A DNA stretch of 64,000 nucleotides from Synergistetes bacterium ADurb.Bin155 (GTDB taxonomy: Bacteria; Synergistota; Synergistia; Synergistales; Thermovirgaceae), in assembly GCA_002070395.1 (NCBI GenBank), contig MWDE01000010.1, forward strand, positions 1-64,000, in the 5' to 3' direction. Positions 34,482-41,553 of the stretch are shown here, piece by piece (position 1 is the stretch's first letter; the number at the start of each line of letters is the position of its first letter). Below the pieces are notes generated by a model. The model was not told where the DNA came from. It made no database searches and saw nothing but the letters and a program-made list of their open reading frames with translations. The position numbers and the translations under genes are program-made.

Positions 34482-34637
34482 GATCCTTCTCCCTGGTCGC
34501 CAGCATGGTCCCCCGCCGGGGTCGGGTCTCCCCGGTTCATTTTCGCCGAAGGGGGTTTCGAAAGGGCGATCACCCTTATAATAACAGTTGGGAATGTCTT
34601 TAATGTCCCTGAAGGAAGGGCGAAAGGAGGGAAAAGA

Positions 34638-35555
34638 ATGGAGATCGTCCTGGGCGAGGCTGTCAGCATCGGCAGGGGTGTCCTGGAACAGGGGGCGGTG
34701 GCGACCTACATACCCGAACTGGCCAAGTCGGACCCCATGGCCCTGGCGGCGGCCTATTGCGGGCTGGACGGCCGGGTCTGTTCGGCCGGGGATACCGGCA
34801 CGATGATCACCATGCAATCCATCTCCAAGGTGGCATCCCTGGGTCTGGCCCTTGAACTCTGCGGCGAGGAGGTCGTCTTCACCCGGGTCGGGGTGGAACC
34901 CAGCGCCGACCCCTTCAATTCCATCATGAGGCTCGAGATGAGGGCTCCCCACCGGCCCCAGAACCCACTGATAAACTCGGGGGCCATCCTCGTCCTCTCG
35001 CTGCTTCCCTTCAGTGGTAGTTCCGAGCGCGTGGCGGCGGTGCTGGAGACGACGCGCCGGATGTCGGGCAACGAACGGCTCGGGGTGAACCAGGCGGTGG
35101 CCGCCTCGGAGAAGGAGACCAGCGACCGGAACCGGTCCCTGGGGTACTTCCTGCGGAGCGTGGAGGCCATGGAGGGGAATGTGGATGACATACTCGACTC
35201 CTACTTCAGGCAGTGCGCCATCGAATGCTCCGTCGAGGACTTGGCCGTCATGGGCGCCACCCTGGCCGGCGGCGGGGTGAACCCCATGACCAGGGAGCGG
35301 GTCTTCTCCAGGAGGACCGCCCTGGTCCTGAGGGCCCTCATGATGACCTGCGGCCTCTACGACGGGTCCGGCGACTTCGCCGTAAGGGTGGGATTCCCCG
35401 CCAAGAGCGGCGTTGGCGGCGGGATCATGGGTTCCGTGGCCGGGAGGGCCGGTGTCGCCGTAGCGGGCCCGGCCCTCGACGAAAGGGGCAACTCCATAGG
35501 GGGGATCAGGACCCTCGAGGAGCTATCAAAGTCCCTTTCCCTGAGAGTTCTATGA
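34638..35555 (+). CDS. glsA: Glutaminase
   Basis: 305 residues, serine-type glutaminase related to beta-lactamases. It has ATYIPELAK near the N-terminus, the catalytic Ser-x-x-Lys in MQSISKVASL, NPLINSGAI, and the late GVGGGIMGSVAGRAGVAV. It hydrolyses glutamine to glutamate and ammonia in the cytoplasm. The start has an excellent site (GAAAGGAGG, 7 nt). A TATAAT at 34577-34582 may be the -10. No neighbour is obviously linked; nrdJ follows after 136 nt. Confidence 0.95.
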   Translation: MEIVLGEAVSIGRGVLEQGAVATYIPELAKSDPMALAAAYCGLDGRVCSAGDTGTMITMQSISKVASLGLALELCGEEVVFTRVGVEPSADPFNSIMRLEMRAPHRPQNPLINSGAILVLSLLPFSGSSERVAAVLETTRRMSGNERLGVNQAVAASEKETSDRNRSLGYFLRSVEAMEGNVDDILDSYFRQCAIECSVEDLAVMGATLAGGGVNPMTRERVFSRRTALVLRALMMTCGLYDGSGDFAVRVGFPAKSGVGGGIMGSVAGRAGVAVAGPALDERGNSIGGIRTLEELSKSLSLRVL

Positions 35556-35691
35556 GACGAAAGGCCTGTACCCAATCCCGACCCGGGGGGTTATTATAGG
35601 GTCCCTATGTTCGTGATACGCTAGATGTTGAGGGTGTCGCTGGTACTAACCACACATTAAGTGCCCCTGCGGGCGAATAGAAAGGGAGATC

Positions 35692-38600
35692 ATGGCCATG
35701 GACGGATCCGGAAGCCCAGTGAACAGGGACCAGTCCTTGTCGGACAACGCCTTGAGAGTTCTCGAGGAGAGGTACCTGCTCAAGGACGAGGACGGCAAGG
35801 TCATCGAGACGCCCGACGAACTTTTCTGGAGGGTGGCCCGCTCCGTCGCCGCCTCCGAGGAGGACCCCTCCGACGAGACCATCGTCAAGATGTTCCACGA
35901 CATCATGGCCCGCCTGGACTTTCTGCCCAACAGCCCCACGCTCATGAACGCCGGGCGCCAGGGAGGACAGCTGGCGGCCTGCTTCGTGCTCCCCGTCGAG
36001 GACAGCATGGAGGGCATCTTCGATTCCTTGAAGCACATGGCCCTGATCCACAAGTCGGGCGGCGGCACGGGGTATAACTTCAGCGAACTTAGGCCCAAGG
36101 GGGACAAGGTCTCCAGCACGAACGGGGTGGCGTCGGGCCCCGTCTCCTTCATGGGGATGTTCGATCACGCCACGGAGGTGGTCATGCAGGGCGGGATGAG
36201 GAGGGGCGCCAACATGGGCATCCTGAACGCCGACCACCCCGACGTCTTCGATTTCATCCGGGCCAAGACCGAGGAGGGCAAGCTCACCAACTTCAACATA
36301 TCCGTGGGCGCCACCGACGACTTCATGAGGGCCGTCGAGAACGACGGCTACTGGGACCTCAAGAACCCCAGGACCCGGGAGGTCGTCCGGACTGTCAAGG
36401 CCAGGGAACTGATGGCGCTGATATGCGAGATGGCCTGGAAAACCGGCGACCCCGGCATGGTCTTCCTGGACAAGTTGAACAAGGACAACCCCCTGTCCCA
36501 CCTGGGCCCCATCACGTCGACCAACCCCTGCGTCACGGGAGACACCCTGGTTCATACCGCAGAGGGGCCCAAACTTGCCAGGGACCTTTGCGGCAGGAAG
36601 GTCACCCTTTTGCTTAACGGAAAGAGAGTTTCTTCTACCGAAGAGGGATTTTTCAAAACCGGGGAAAAACCGGTCTTCCGCCTCGAGACCAGGGAGGGCT
36701 TCAGCCTGAGGCTCACCGGGGACCACCCGGTACTGAGGGTGCAAGGAAAAATCCCCGGTGGGGAAGACACCGAATGGGTCGTCGCCGGGAAACTCAGATC
36801 CGGCGACAGGATAAAGCTGAACGACCACCGGTCGTGGACGGATTGGGAAGGCCTTGGGACCCTTGAACAGGGCTATGCCGTCGGGCTCCTGGCCGGCGAG
36901 GGAACAGCCGGGGAGGACGAGGCGGTCCTTTCACTTTGGGCTCCCTATGCGAAGGCCGCCGGAGAAGAGAATATGGGGCAAGGTCCCATGGCCGTTCATG
37001 CATACGGGCCCCTGGCCTCGTCCCTTGGGATGTTGTCCGGTAACAAGGGCCTTACGCGAGTAATGGAGACCCACACCTCTTCCGATTTCGTAAGAGGTTT
37101 CCTCCGTGGGTTCTTTGATGCCGACGGTTCGATCAGGGTCGAACAGGAAAAGGGCGTAAGCGTCCGGCTGAGCCAAAGTTCATTGCCGACCCTCCAGGCT
37201 GTCCAGAGGATGCTCTTGAGGCTGGGGATCATCGGCAGGATCCATGAAAACCAGGAACGGGCCGGCCAGGGGGGTATGAAAGCCCACCGGGCGCCCGCGC
37301 GGCAAGAACTGGTGATCTCCGGGGAAAACGCCGGGCTTTTTTCTGAAAGGGTGGGTTTCAAGGACTCCGTCAAACAGGGGAAACTCACCTACGGCCTCGG
37401 CAGTTACGGGCGAAGGATGGAGGAGGAACCTTTCACCGCGACCGTCGACAGGCTGGTCCCCGACGGCATTGATGAAGTGTTCGACGTCACGGTCCCGGGC
37501 GAAAACTCCTTTGATGCCAACGGGCTGGTGGTTCACAACTGCGGCGAGCAGCCCCTCCTCCCCTACGAGGCGTGCAACCTGGGGAGCATTAACCTGGGCC
37601 ACATGGTGGAAGACGGCAAGGTGGACTGGGAGAAGATAAGGCTGACCACCAGGCTGGCCGTGCGCTTCCTCGACGACGTGATCGATGTGAACCGCTACCC
37701 ACTCCCGCGGATCGAGGAGATGGTCAAGTTGACCCGCAAGATAGGCCTCGGGGTGATGGGCTGGGCGGACATGCTCTTCCAGTTGAGGATACCCTATGAC
37801 TCGGAGGAGGCCCTGGACCTGGGCAGGAGCATCATGGGGGCCATAAACGCCGCCGGCCGGCAGGAGAGCGCCGCCCTGGCCCTGTCCAGGGGGGCGTGCC
37901 CCGCCCTGCCCGATTCGGGTTTGCGGAACTCTACCATCACCACCATTGCACCCACGGGATCCCTCTCCATGATCGCCGACTGTTCCTCGGGGATAGAGCC
38001 CGTCTTCGCCCTGGAGTTCACCAAGGAGGTCCTGGATGGCAAGCAGTTCTCCTATCGCAACCGTTACTACGTGGAGGCCCTGGAGGGGGGCGGATCGCCT
38101 GTGACGGTCGCCAGGGTTTTCAAGACGTCCCACCAGATAGCCCCCGAGTGGCACGTCAGGATGCAGTCGGCCTTCCAGGAGAATGTGGACAACGCCGTGA
38201 GCAAGACCATAAACATGCCCAACAGCGCCACCATCGAGGACGTGGAGAAGGCCTACGTCCTGGCGTGGAAGACCCACTGCAAGGGCATCACCGTCTTCCG
38301 CGACGGGTGCCGTTCGGGCCAGGTCCTCTACGTGGACAAGCCCGCCGTCCAGCAGGCTCTGCCGATACCGCAGGTGTCGGAGGTGGAGAGCCCCATGGAG
38401 CGCCCCTTCATCCTTGGGGGGAAGACCGCCAAGATACCCACCAGTTATGGCAACCTTTACCTGACGGTCAACGAGGTGAACGGACGGCCCGTGGAGGTCT
38501 TCACCACCATGGGCAAATCGGGGCATGAGACGATGGCCTTCACTGAGGCCATGGGCAGACTGATCTCCCTTTCGCTGAGGAGCGGCGTGAGGCTCCACTC

Positions 38601-38841
38601 CATAATCAAGCAGATGAAGGGCATCGGCGGCTCCCAGCCGGTATGGCATGGCGACGGCGTCATCATGTCCGTGCCCGACGCGATAGCCTACGGGCTGCTT
38701 AGCATGGGTTACCTGGACATGGAGGAGAAGGGTATGATGGAGTCCCTCTCCGATACGGACATGTGCCCCGTCTGCGGTGCCTCCATGACCAGGCAGGAGG
38801 GGTGCATCAAGTGCCCCGCCTGCGGTTTTTCAAGGTGTTGA
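35692..38841 (+). CDS. nrdJ: Adenosylcobalamin-dependent (class II) ribonucleotide reductase with intein
   Basis: 1049 residues as encoded; about 712 after removal of the 337-residue intein. It reduces ribonucleotides using a coenzyme B12 radical and needs no oxygen. Extein motifs are FLPNSPTLMNAG, AACFVLPVEDSM, GGGTGYNF, the split NP-CGEQPLLPYEACNLGS (radical cysteine in CGEQ), APTGSLSMIA and a C-terminal zinc-ribbon (CPVCG ... CPACG). The intein interrupts exactly between NP and CGEQ, the active-site loop. ATG 35692 has GGGAG only 3 nt away; ATG 35698 is better spaced. I saw no cobalamin riboswitch or NrdR box upstream. Its last 35 nt overlap the convergent HpcH gene. Confidence 0.95.
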   Translation: MAMDGSGSPVNRDQSLSDNALRVLEERYLLKDEDGKVIETPDELFWRVARSVAASEEDPSDETIVKMFHDIMARLDFLPNSPTLMNAGRQGGQLAACFVLPVEDSMEGIFDSLKHMALIHKSGGGTGYNFSELRPKGDKVSSTNGVASGPVSFMGMFDHATEVVMQGGMRRGANMGILNADHPDVFDFIRAKTEEGKLTNFNISVGATDDFMRAVENDGYWDLKNPRTREVVRTVKARELMALICEMAWKTGDPGMVFLDKLNKDNPLSHLGPITSTNPCVTGDTLVHTAEGPKLARDLCGRKVTLLLNGKRVSSTEEGFFKTGEKPVFRLETREGFSLRLTGDHPVLRVQGKIPGGEDTEWVVAGKLRSGDRIKLNDHRSWTDWEGLGTLEQGYAVGLLAGEGTAGEDEAVLSLWAPYAKAAGEENMGQGPMAVHAYGPLASSLGMLSGNKGLTRVMETHTSSDFVRGFLRGFFDADGSIRVEQEKGVSVRLSQSSLPTLQAVQRMLLRLGIIGRIHENQERAGQGGMKAHRAPARQELVISGENAGLFSERVGFKDSVKQGKLTYGLGSYGRRMEEEPFTATVDRLVPDGIDEVFDVTVPGENSFDANGLVVHNCGEQPLLPYEACNLGSINLGHMVEDGKVDWEKIRLTTRLAVRFLDDVIDVNRYPLPRIEEMVKLTRKIGLGVMGWADMLFQLRIPYDSEEALDLGRSIMGAINAAGRQESAALALSRGACPALPDSGLRNSTITTIAPTGSLSMIADCSSGIEPVFALEFTKEVLDGKQFSYRNRYYVEALEGGGSPVTVARVFKTSHQIAPEWHVRMQSAFQENVDNAVSKTINMPNSATIEDVEKAYVLAWKTHCKGITVFRDGCRSGQVLYVDKPAVQQALPIPQVSEVESPMERPFILGGKTAKIPTSYGNLYLTVNEVNGRPVEVFTTMGKSGHETMAFTEAMGRLISLSLRSGVRLHSIIKQMKGIGGSQPVWHGDGVIMSVPDAIAYGLLSMGYLDMEEKGMMESLSDTDMCPVCGASMTRQEGCIKCPACGFSRC
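36529..37539 (+). mobile_element. Intein with LAGLIDADG homing endonuclease inside NrdJ
   Basis: 337 residues (280-616 of the precursor). It begins with the nucleophile Cys in CVTGDTLVHTAEG and has a block B LTGDHPVLRV. The LAGLIDADG-type endonuclease helices are GYAVGLLAGEGTAG and RGFLRGFFDADGSIR. Block F is IDEVFDVTVPGENSFDANG, and the end is VVHN followed by Cys. All four splicing residues (Cys1, block B His, His-Asn, +1 Cys) are present, so splicing should work. Its codons include more AGA and CGA and fewer GC-ending choices than the extein, a mild sign of independent ancestry. Confidence 0.95.
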
Positions 38842-39580
38842 CGACCTCGGAGCAGGCCTTGCCGAAGATGAGGCCGTCCACGCTGTAGCCGATGTAGCGG
38901 AAGCCCTCGTCGATGCGGCGCGCCGCCTCCTCGGGGGTCGTGACGAAGATCCCCGCGGGTTTCCCGGCGCGGTTTATCACGTCGAGGGCCCGCGCGACGG
39001 CCTTCACCATGGAGGGGTGGAATATCTCGCCCGGCACCCCCAGGGACTGGGAGAGGTCGTAGGGCCCCACGAAGATCATGTCTATCCCCTCCACGGCGGC
39101 GATCCCGTCCAGCCTCTCCAGGCCGGCGGCGCTCTCGCAGTGGGCTATCACCATGACCTCGCGGTTGGCCTCCTCCAGCGACGCCCCCAGCGGCTTCAGC
39201 CCGTAGGAGAGGGCCCTCGGCACGGCCACGCCCCGCATGCCCTCGGGGTGGTAGCGGGCGGCCCGCGCCACGGCCTCGGCCGCCTCGACGGTGTTCACCT
39301 GGGGTACGTGGATGCAGTGGGCGCCCACGTCGAGGACCTTAAGGATGTCCACGGGCTCGGCCCGGGGGACGCGGACGACGGGGGTCATCCCCGAGAGCTC
39401 CGCCGCCCTTACCAGTCCCTGGATGGACCCCGGGTCCATGGGGCCGTGCTCTGTGTCGATGACGCAGAAGTCAAAGCCCGCCAGGCCCATGATCTCCACC
39501 AGGTCGGGGCTGTCTATCCCCACGAAGGGCCCTATCACCGTCCCCTTCGCTTCGAGCTTCATCCTGACGAGGTTTTTCAT
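38807..39580 (-). CDS. HpcH/HpaI-family aldolase
   Basis: 257 residues, TIM-barrel class II (metal-dependent) aldolase/citrate-lyase-like fold. It has FDFCVIDTEHGPMD, GAHCIHVPQVNT, a metal-binding Glu/Asp pair (CESAAGLERLDGIAAVEGIDMIFVGPYD) and GPYDLSQSLGVPG. Members cleave 4-hydroxy-2-oxo acids to pyruvate and an aldehyde; the substrate is undecided. ATG 39580 follows GAGAGG. It is convergent with nrdJ and overlaps its last 35 nt. Confidence 0.9.
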   Translation of the reverse strand: MKNLVRMKLEAKGTVIGPFVGIDSPDLVEIMGLAGFDFCVIDTEHGPMDPGSIQGLVRAAELSGMTPVVRVPRAEPVDILKVLDVGAHCIHVPQVNTVEAAEAVARAARYHPEGMRGVAVPRALSYGLKPLGASLEEANREVMVIAHCESAAGLERLDGIAAVEGIDMIFVGPYDLSQSLGVPGEIFHPSMVKAVARALDVINRAGKPAGIFVTTPEEAARRIDEGFRYIGYSVDGLIFGKACSEVVNTLKNRRRGT

Positions 39581-39692
39581 ATCCCATGGCCTCTCTTTCT
39601 TTTTTAAAAAGTTCCGGTGCCCCGCGGCGGCCCTCTTCAGCGGCATGGGGGTTGGCTCCGAAGGCCGACAGGTCCGGACGGTCCCGGGGCAA

Positions 39693-39719
39693 TAAAAAAT
39701 CCGCCCCGTCGAGGGGCGG
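39693..39719 (-). terminator. Rho-independent terminator after the HU gene
   Basis: On the minus strand CCGCCCC-TCGA-GGGGCGG is followed by a TTTTTT run. It starts 20 nt after the HU stop. Confidence 0.85.
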
Positions 39720-39739
39720 AAGGGGAATAAGACGAAAAC

Positions 39740-40015
39740 CTAGCGGACCTTGTCCTTGAGAGCCTTCCCGGCGCGGAAGGCGGGAACCTTTCTCGCTGGG
39801 ACCTTGACCTTTTTCGTGGGGTCCTGGGGGTTGCGCGCCTCTCTCGCCGCTCTCTGCCTGACCTCAAAAGTGCCAAAACCCGCGATCTGGACCTTGTCGC
39901 CCTTGGCCAGGGTCCCGGCTATCTCGCCGATCACTGTCGATACCACCTGGGCCGCCTTGGTGTTGGTGAGGCCCACCGATTTAGCCACGGCCTGGACCAG
40001 TTCCGATTTGTTCAC
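39740..40015 (-). CDS. hup: HU-type nucleoid DNA-binding protein
   Basis: 91 residues, the standard HU size (MNKSELVQAVAKSVGLTNTK, GFGTFEVRQRAAREARNPQD). It bends and compacts DNA as a dimer. The start is decided by the ribosome site. An ATG at 40024 touches GAGGAGG with no spacing, whereas GTG 40015 has 9 nt spacing and gives the family N-terminus. It is a single-gene unit with its own promoter (40055-40083) and terminator. Confidence 0.95.
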   Translation of the reverse strand: MNKSELVQAVAKSVGLTNTKAAQVVSTVIGEIAGTLAKGDKVQIAGFGTFEVRQRAAREARNPQDPTKKVKVPARKVPAFRAGKALKDKVR

Positions 40016-40054
40016 TGCTGTCATCCTCCTCTCGAAAAGGCTTTGTTCAAGGGG

Positions 40055-40083
40055 ATTATCCCATCCCTTGCGCCGCAGGGCAA
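40055..40083 (-). promoter_or_regulatory. HU gene promoter (TTGCCC-N17-GATAAT)
   Basis: Minus-strand -35 TTGCCC (40083-40078) and -10 GATAAT (40060-40055) are separated by 17 nt, about 40 nt before the HU start. Confidence 0.6.
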
Positions 40084-40119
40084 GCCCTGTGAGGGTTTTT
40101 CCCCATCCTCCCCGCCCTT

Positions 40120-40150
40120 AAAAAAGCGGCATCCCCTTGGGGATGCCGCC
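40120..40150 (-). terminator. Rho-independent terminator after the cold-shock gene
   Basis: GGCGGCATCCCC pairs with GGGGATGCCGC across an AA loop and is followed on the minus strand by TTTTTT. Confidence 0.85.
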
Positions 40151-40189
40151 GCTCGCCATGGTTCGCCCGCTATGTCTTGAGGAATGAGG

Positions 40190-40390
40190 TCAGGAGATCT
40201 TCTCCACGTTTGCGGCCTGGGGGCCCTTTTCTCCCTGCACCACCTCGAACTCGACACGCTGTCCTTCCGCCAGTGTCTTGAAGCCCTCACCCTGGATCGC
40301 GCTGAAGTGGACGAAGACATCGTTGCCTTCGTCGGGGGTGATGAAACCGTACCCCTTGGCTTCGTTGAACCATTTGACCGTACCCTGCAT
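40190..40390 (-). CDS. csp: Cold-shock protein (CspA family)
   Basis: 66 residues, one cold-shock OB fold. RNP1 is KGYGFIT and RNP2 is VFVHFSAI. It binds single-stranded RNA/DNA and melts mRNA structure. The start ATG 40390 has GGGAGG 10 nt upstream; an ATG six codons earlier is inside the ribosome site. A promoter lies at 40446-40474, giving a roughly 50-nt leader. It ends in a strong terminator. Confidence 0.95.
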   Translation of the reverse strand: MQGTVKWFNEAKGYGFITPDEGNDVFVHFSAIQGEGFKTLAEGQRVEFEVVQGEKGPQAANVEKIS

Positions 40391-40445
40391 TTGGATAATG
40401 CCTCCCATACAAAAGGATCTGCCGGCCTTTTAACCGGTTGATAAA

Positions 40446-40474
40446 ACAGTACGTATTATCTGCCCCTTTGTCAA
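40446..40474 (-). promoter_or_regulatory. Cold-shock gene promoter (TTGACA-N17-TACTGT)
   Basis: A minus-strand consensus -35 TTGACA (40474-40469) is followed after 17 nt by TACTGT (40451-40446). It sits in the gap between ridA and the cold-shock gene. Confidence 0.6.
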
Positions 40475-40478
40475 TGCT

Positions 40479-40859
40479 TTAGCCCTTAACGGCGATGGCG
40501 TCCACCTCGACCAGGACGTCCTTCGGCAGCCGAGCCACCTCGATGAAGACCCTGGCGGGGGGGTCGGCATCGAAAAACCTGGCGTAGACCTCGTTGACAG
40601 CCTGGAAATCGTTCATGTCCTTGGCGTAAACCGTGGCTTTCACCACGTTAGCAAAGGAGAGCCCCTGGGACTCGAGAATGGCGCCCAGGTTCCTGAGGAC
40701 CTGATCAGCCTGCTCAGCGGCGGTCTTCCCCACCAGGGCGCCCGTCTTCGGGTCCATGCAGATCTGGCCCGAAACGAAAAGCAGGTCACCCGCCCAAACG
40801 GCCTGGCTGTAAGGGCCTATCGCGGCCGGCGCTCCCGGTGTCGCAACGGTCTTCCTCAT
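40479..40859 (-). CDS. ridA: RidA-family enamine/imine deaminase
   Basis: 126 residues, trimeric Rid fold. It has PAAIGPYSQAVWAGDLLFVS, GQICMDPKTG, the catalytic Arg in PPARVFIEVARLPKD and VEVDAIAV. It hydrolyses reactive 2-aminoacrylate formed by PLP enzymes, protecting PLP enzymes. The ATG has GGAGG 10 nt upstream. It may be transcribed with the lipoprotein gene 63 nt upstream on the same strand. Confidence 0.93.
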   Translation of the reverse strand: MRKTVATPGAPAAIGPYSQAVWAGDLLFVSGQICMDPKTGALVGKTAAEQADQVLRNLGAILESQGLSFANVVKATVYAKDMNDFQAVNEVYARFFDADPPARVFIEVARLPKDVLVEVDAIAVKG

Positions 40860-40922
40860 CGATCCAACACCTCCATCGTCTCCTCCCGGGTGAGTTCTCC
40901 CCGGGTGTGGGGCAATTGTATA

Positions 40923-41531
40923 TCATCGCCCCTGCTTTTGCCCTTCCTCTTCATCCTCCGACGAGGCCTCCGCCGCCGGGGCCGCCCCGTCCCGGCGCTT
41001 GGCCCCGAAGGAGATGTCCTCCGGGTCCACGGTGATCGTCAGCTTCACGCCGTCGCCGGAGGGGCGCAACTCCGCCTTTTCCGGCCGTATATACACGAAG
41101 GGCAGCGCCTCGAGGACCTTCTCCGTCGTTTCGAGGGTCCTTTTGTCCAGTTCCTCGACGATCTCCTTGGCCTGTCTCGCCATGTCCCCTACGGCGGGAT
41201 GGATGCTCGCGGGGTCGAAGACGGTCTCACCCTGCTTCCCGGTGATGACATCGCCCCTGGAGGCCCGGGCGGCCTCCAGGTCTTCCCGGCTGAAGGGCTC
41301 CCCCTGGGCGGGACGGAAACCCGAACTGGGGGCGGCCCCGCCGCTCCGGCCGGGAGAGGCGGGGCTTCCCGGCGACGGCACGGCCGTCACCTCGACCTCC
41401 GGTGTTTTCACCCCGGGGTCCTCGGGAACACCCACCCGTCCGTGGGGAGCGGGTCCGAACCTCCCGCAGGCCAGCAGCACCCCCGCCAGGAGGATGGTCA
41501 GGACAAGGAAAAGGATGTTCCTTCTTTTCAT
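40923..41531 (-). CDS. Predicted lipoprotein, unknown function
   Basis: 202 residues. The signal is MKRRNILFLVLTILLAG with lipobox LLAC, then a Pro/Gly/Ser-rich linker (TAVPSPGSPASPGRSGGAAP), a compact folded region (about residues 75-175) and a charged low-complexity tail (EASSEDEEEGQKQGR). No family is recognised. The ATG follows GGAGG by 4 nt. It is 22 nt after the HerA-like ATPase gene on the same strand, so the two are probably co-transcribed. Confidence 0.7.
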   Translation of the reverse strand: MKRRNILFLVLTILLAGVLLACGRFGPAPHGRVGVPEDPGVKTPEVEVTAVPSPGSPASPGRSGGAAPSSGFRPAQGEPFSREDLEAARASRGDVITGKQGETVFDPASIHPAVGDMARQAKEIVEELDKRTLETTEKVLEALPFVYIRPEKAELRPSGDGVKLTITVDPEDISFGAKRRDGAAPAAEASSEDEEEGQKQGR

Positions 41532-41553
41532 CGCACCTCCTTGGGTCGTGCTA

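Noticed and set aside
35560-35690. Cobalamin riboswitch or NrdR boxes upstream of nrdJ
   Set aside because: The 136-nt gap is too short for a full B12 riboswitch, and no B12-box or paired NrdR-like repeat could be seen.
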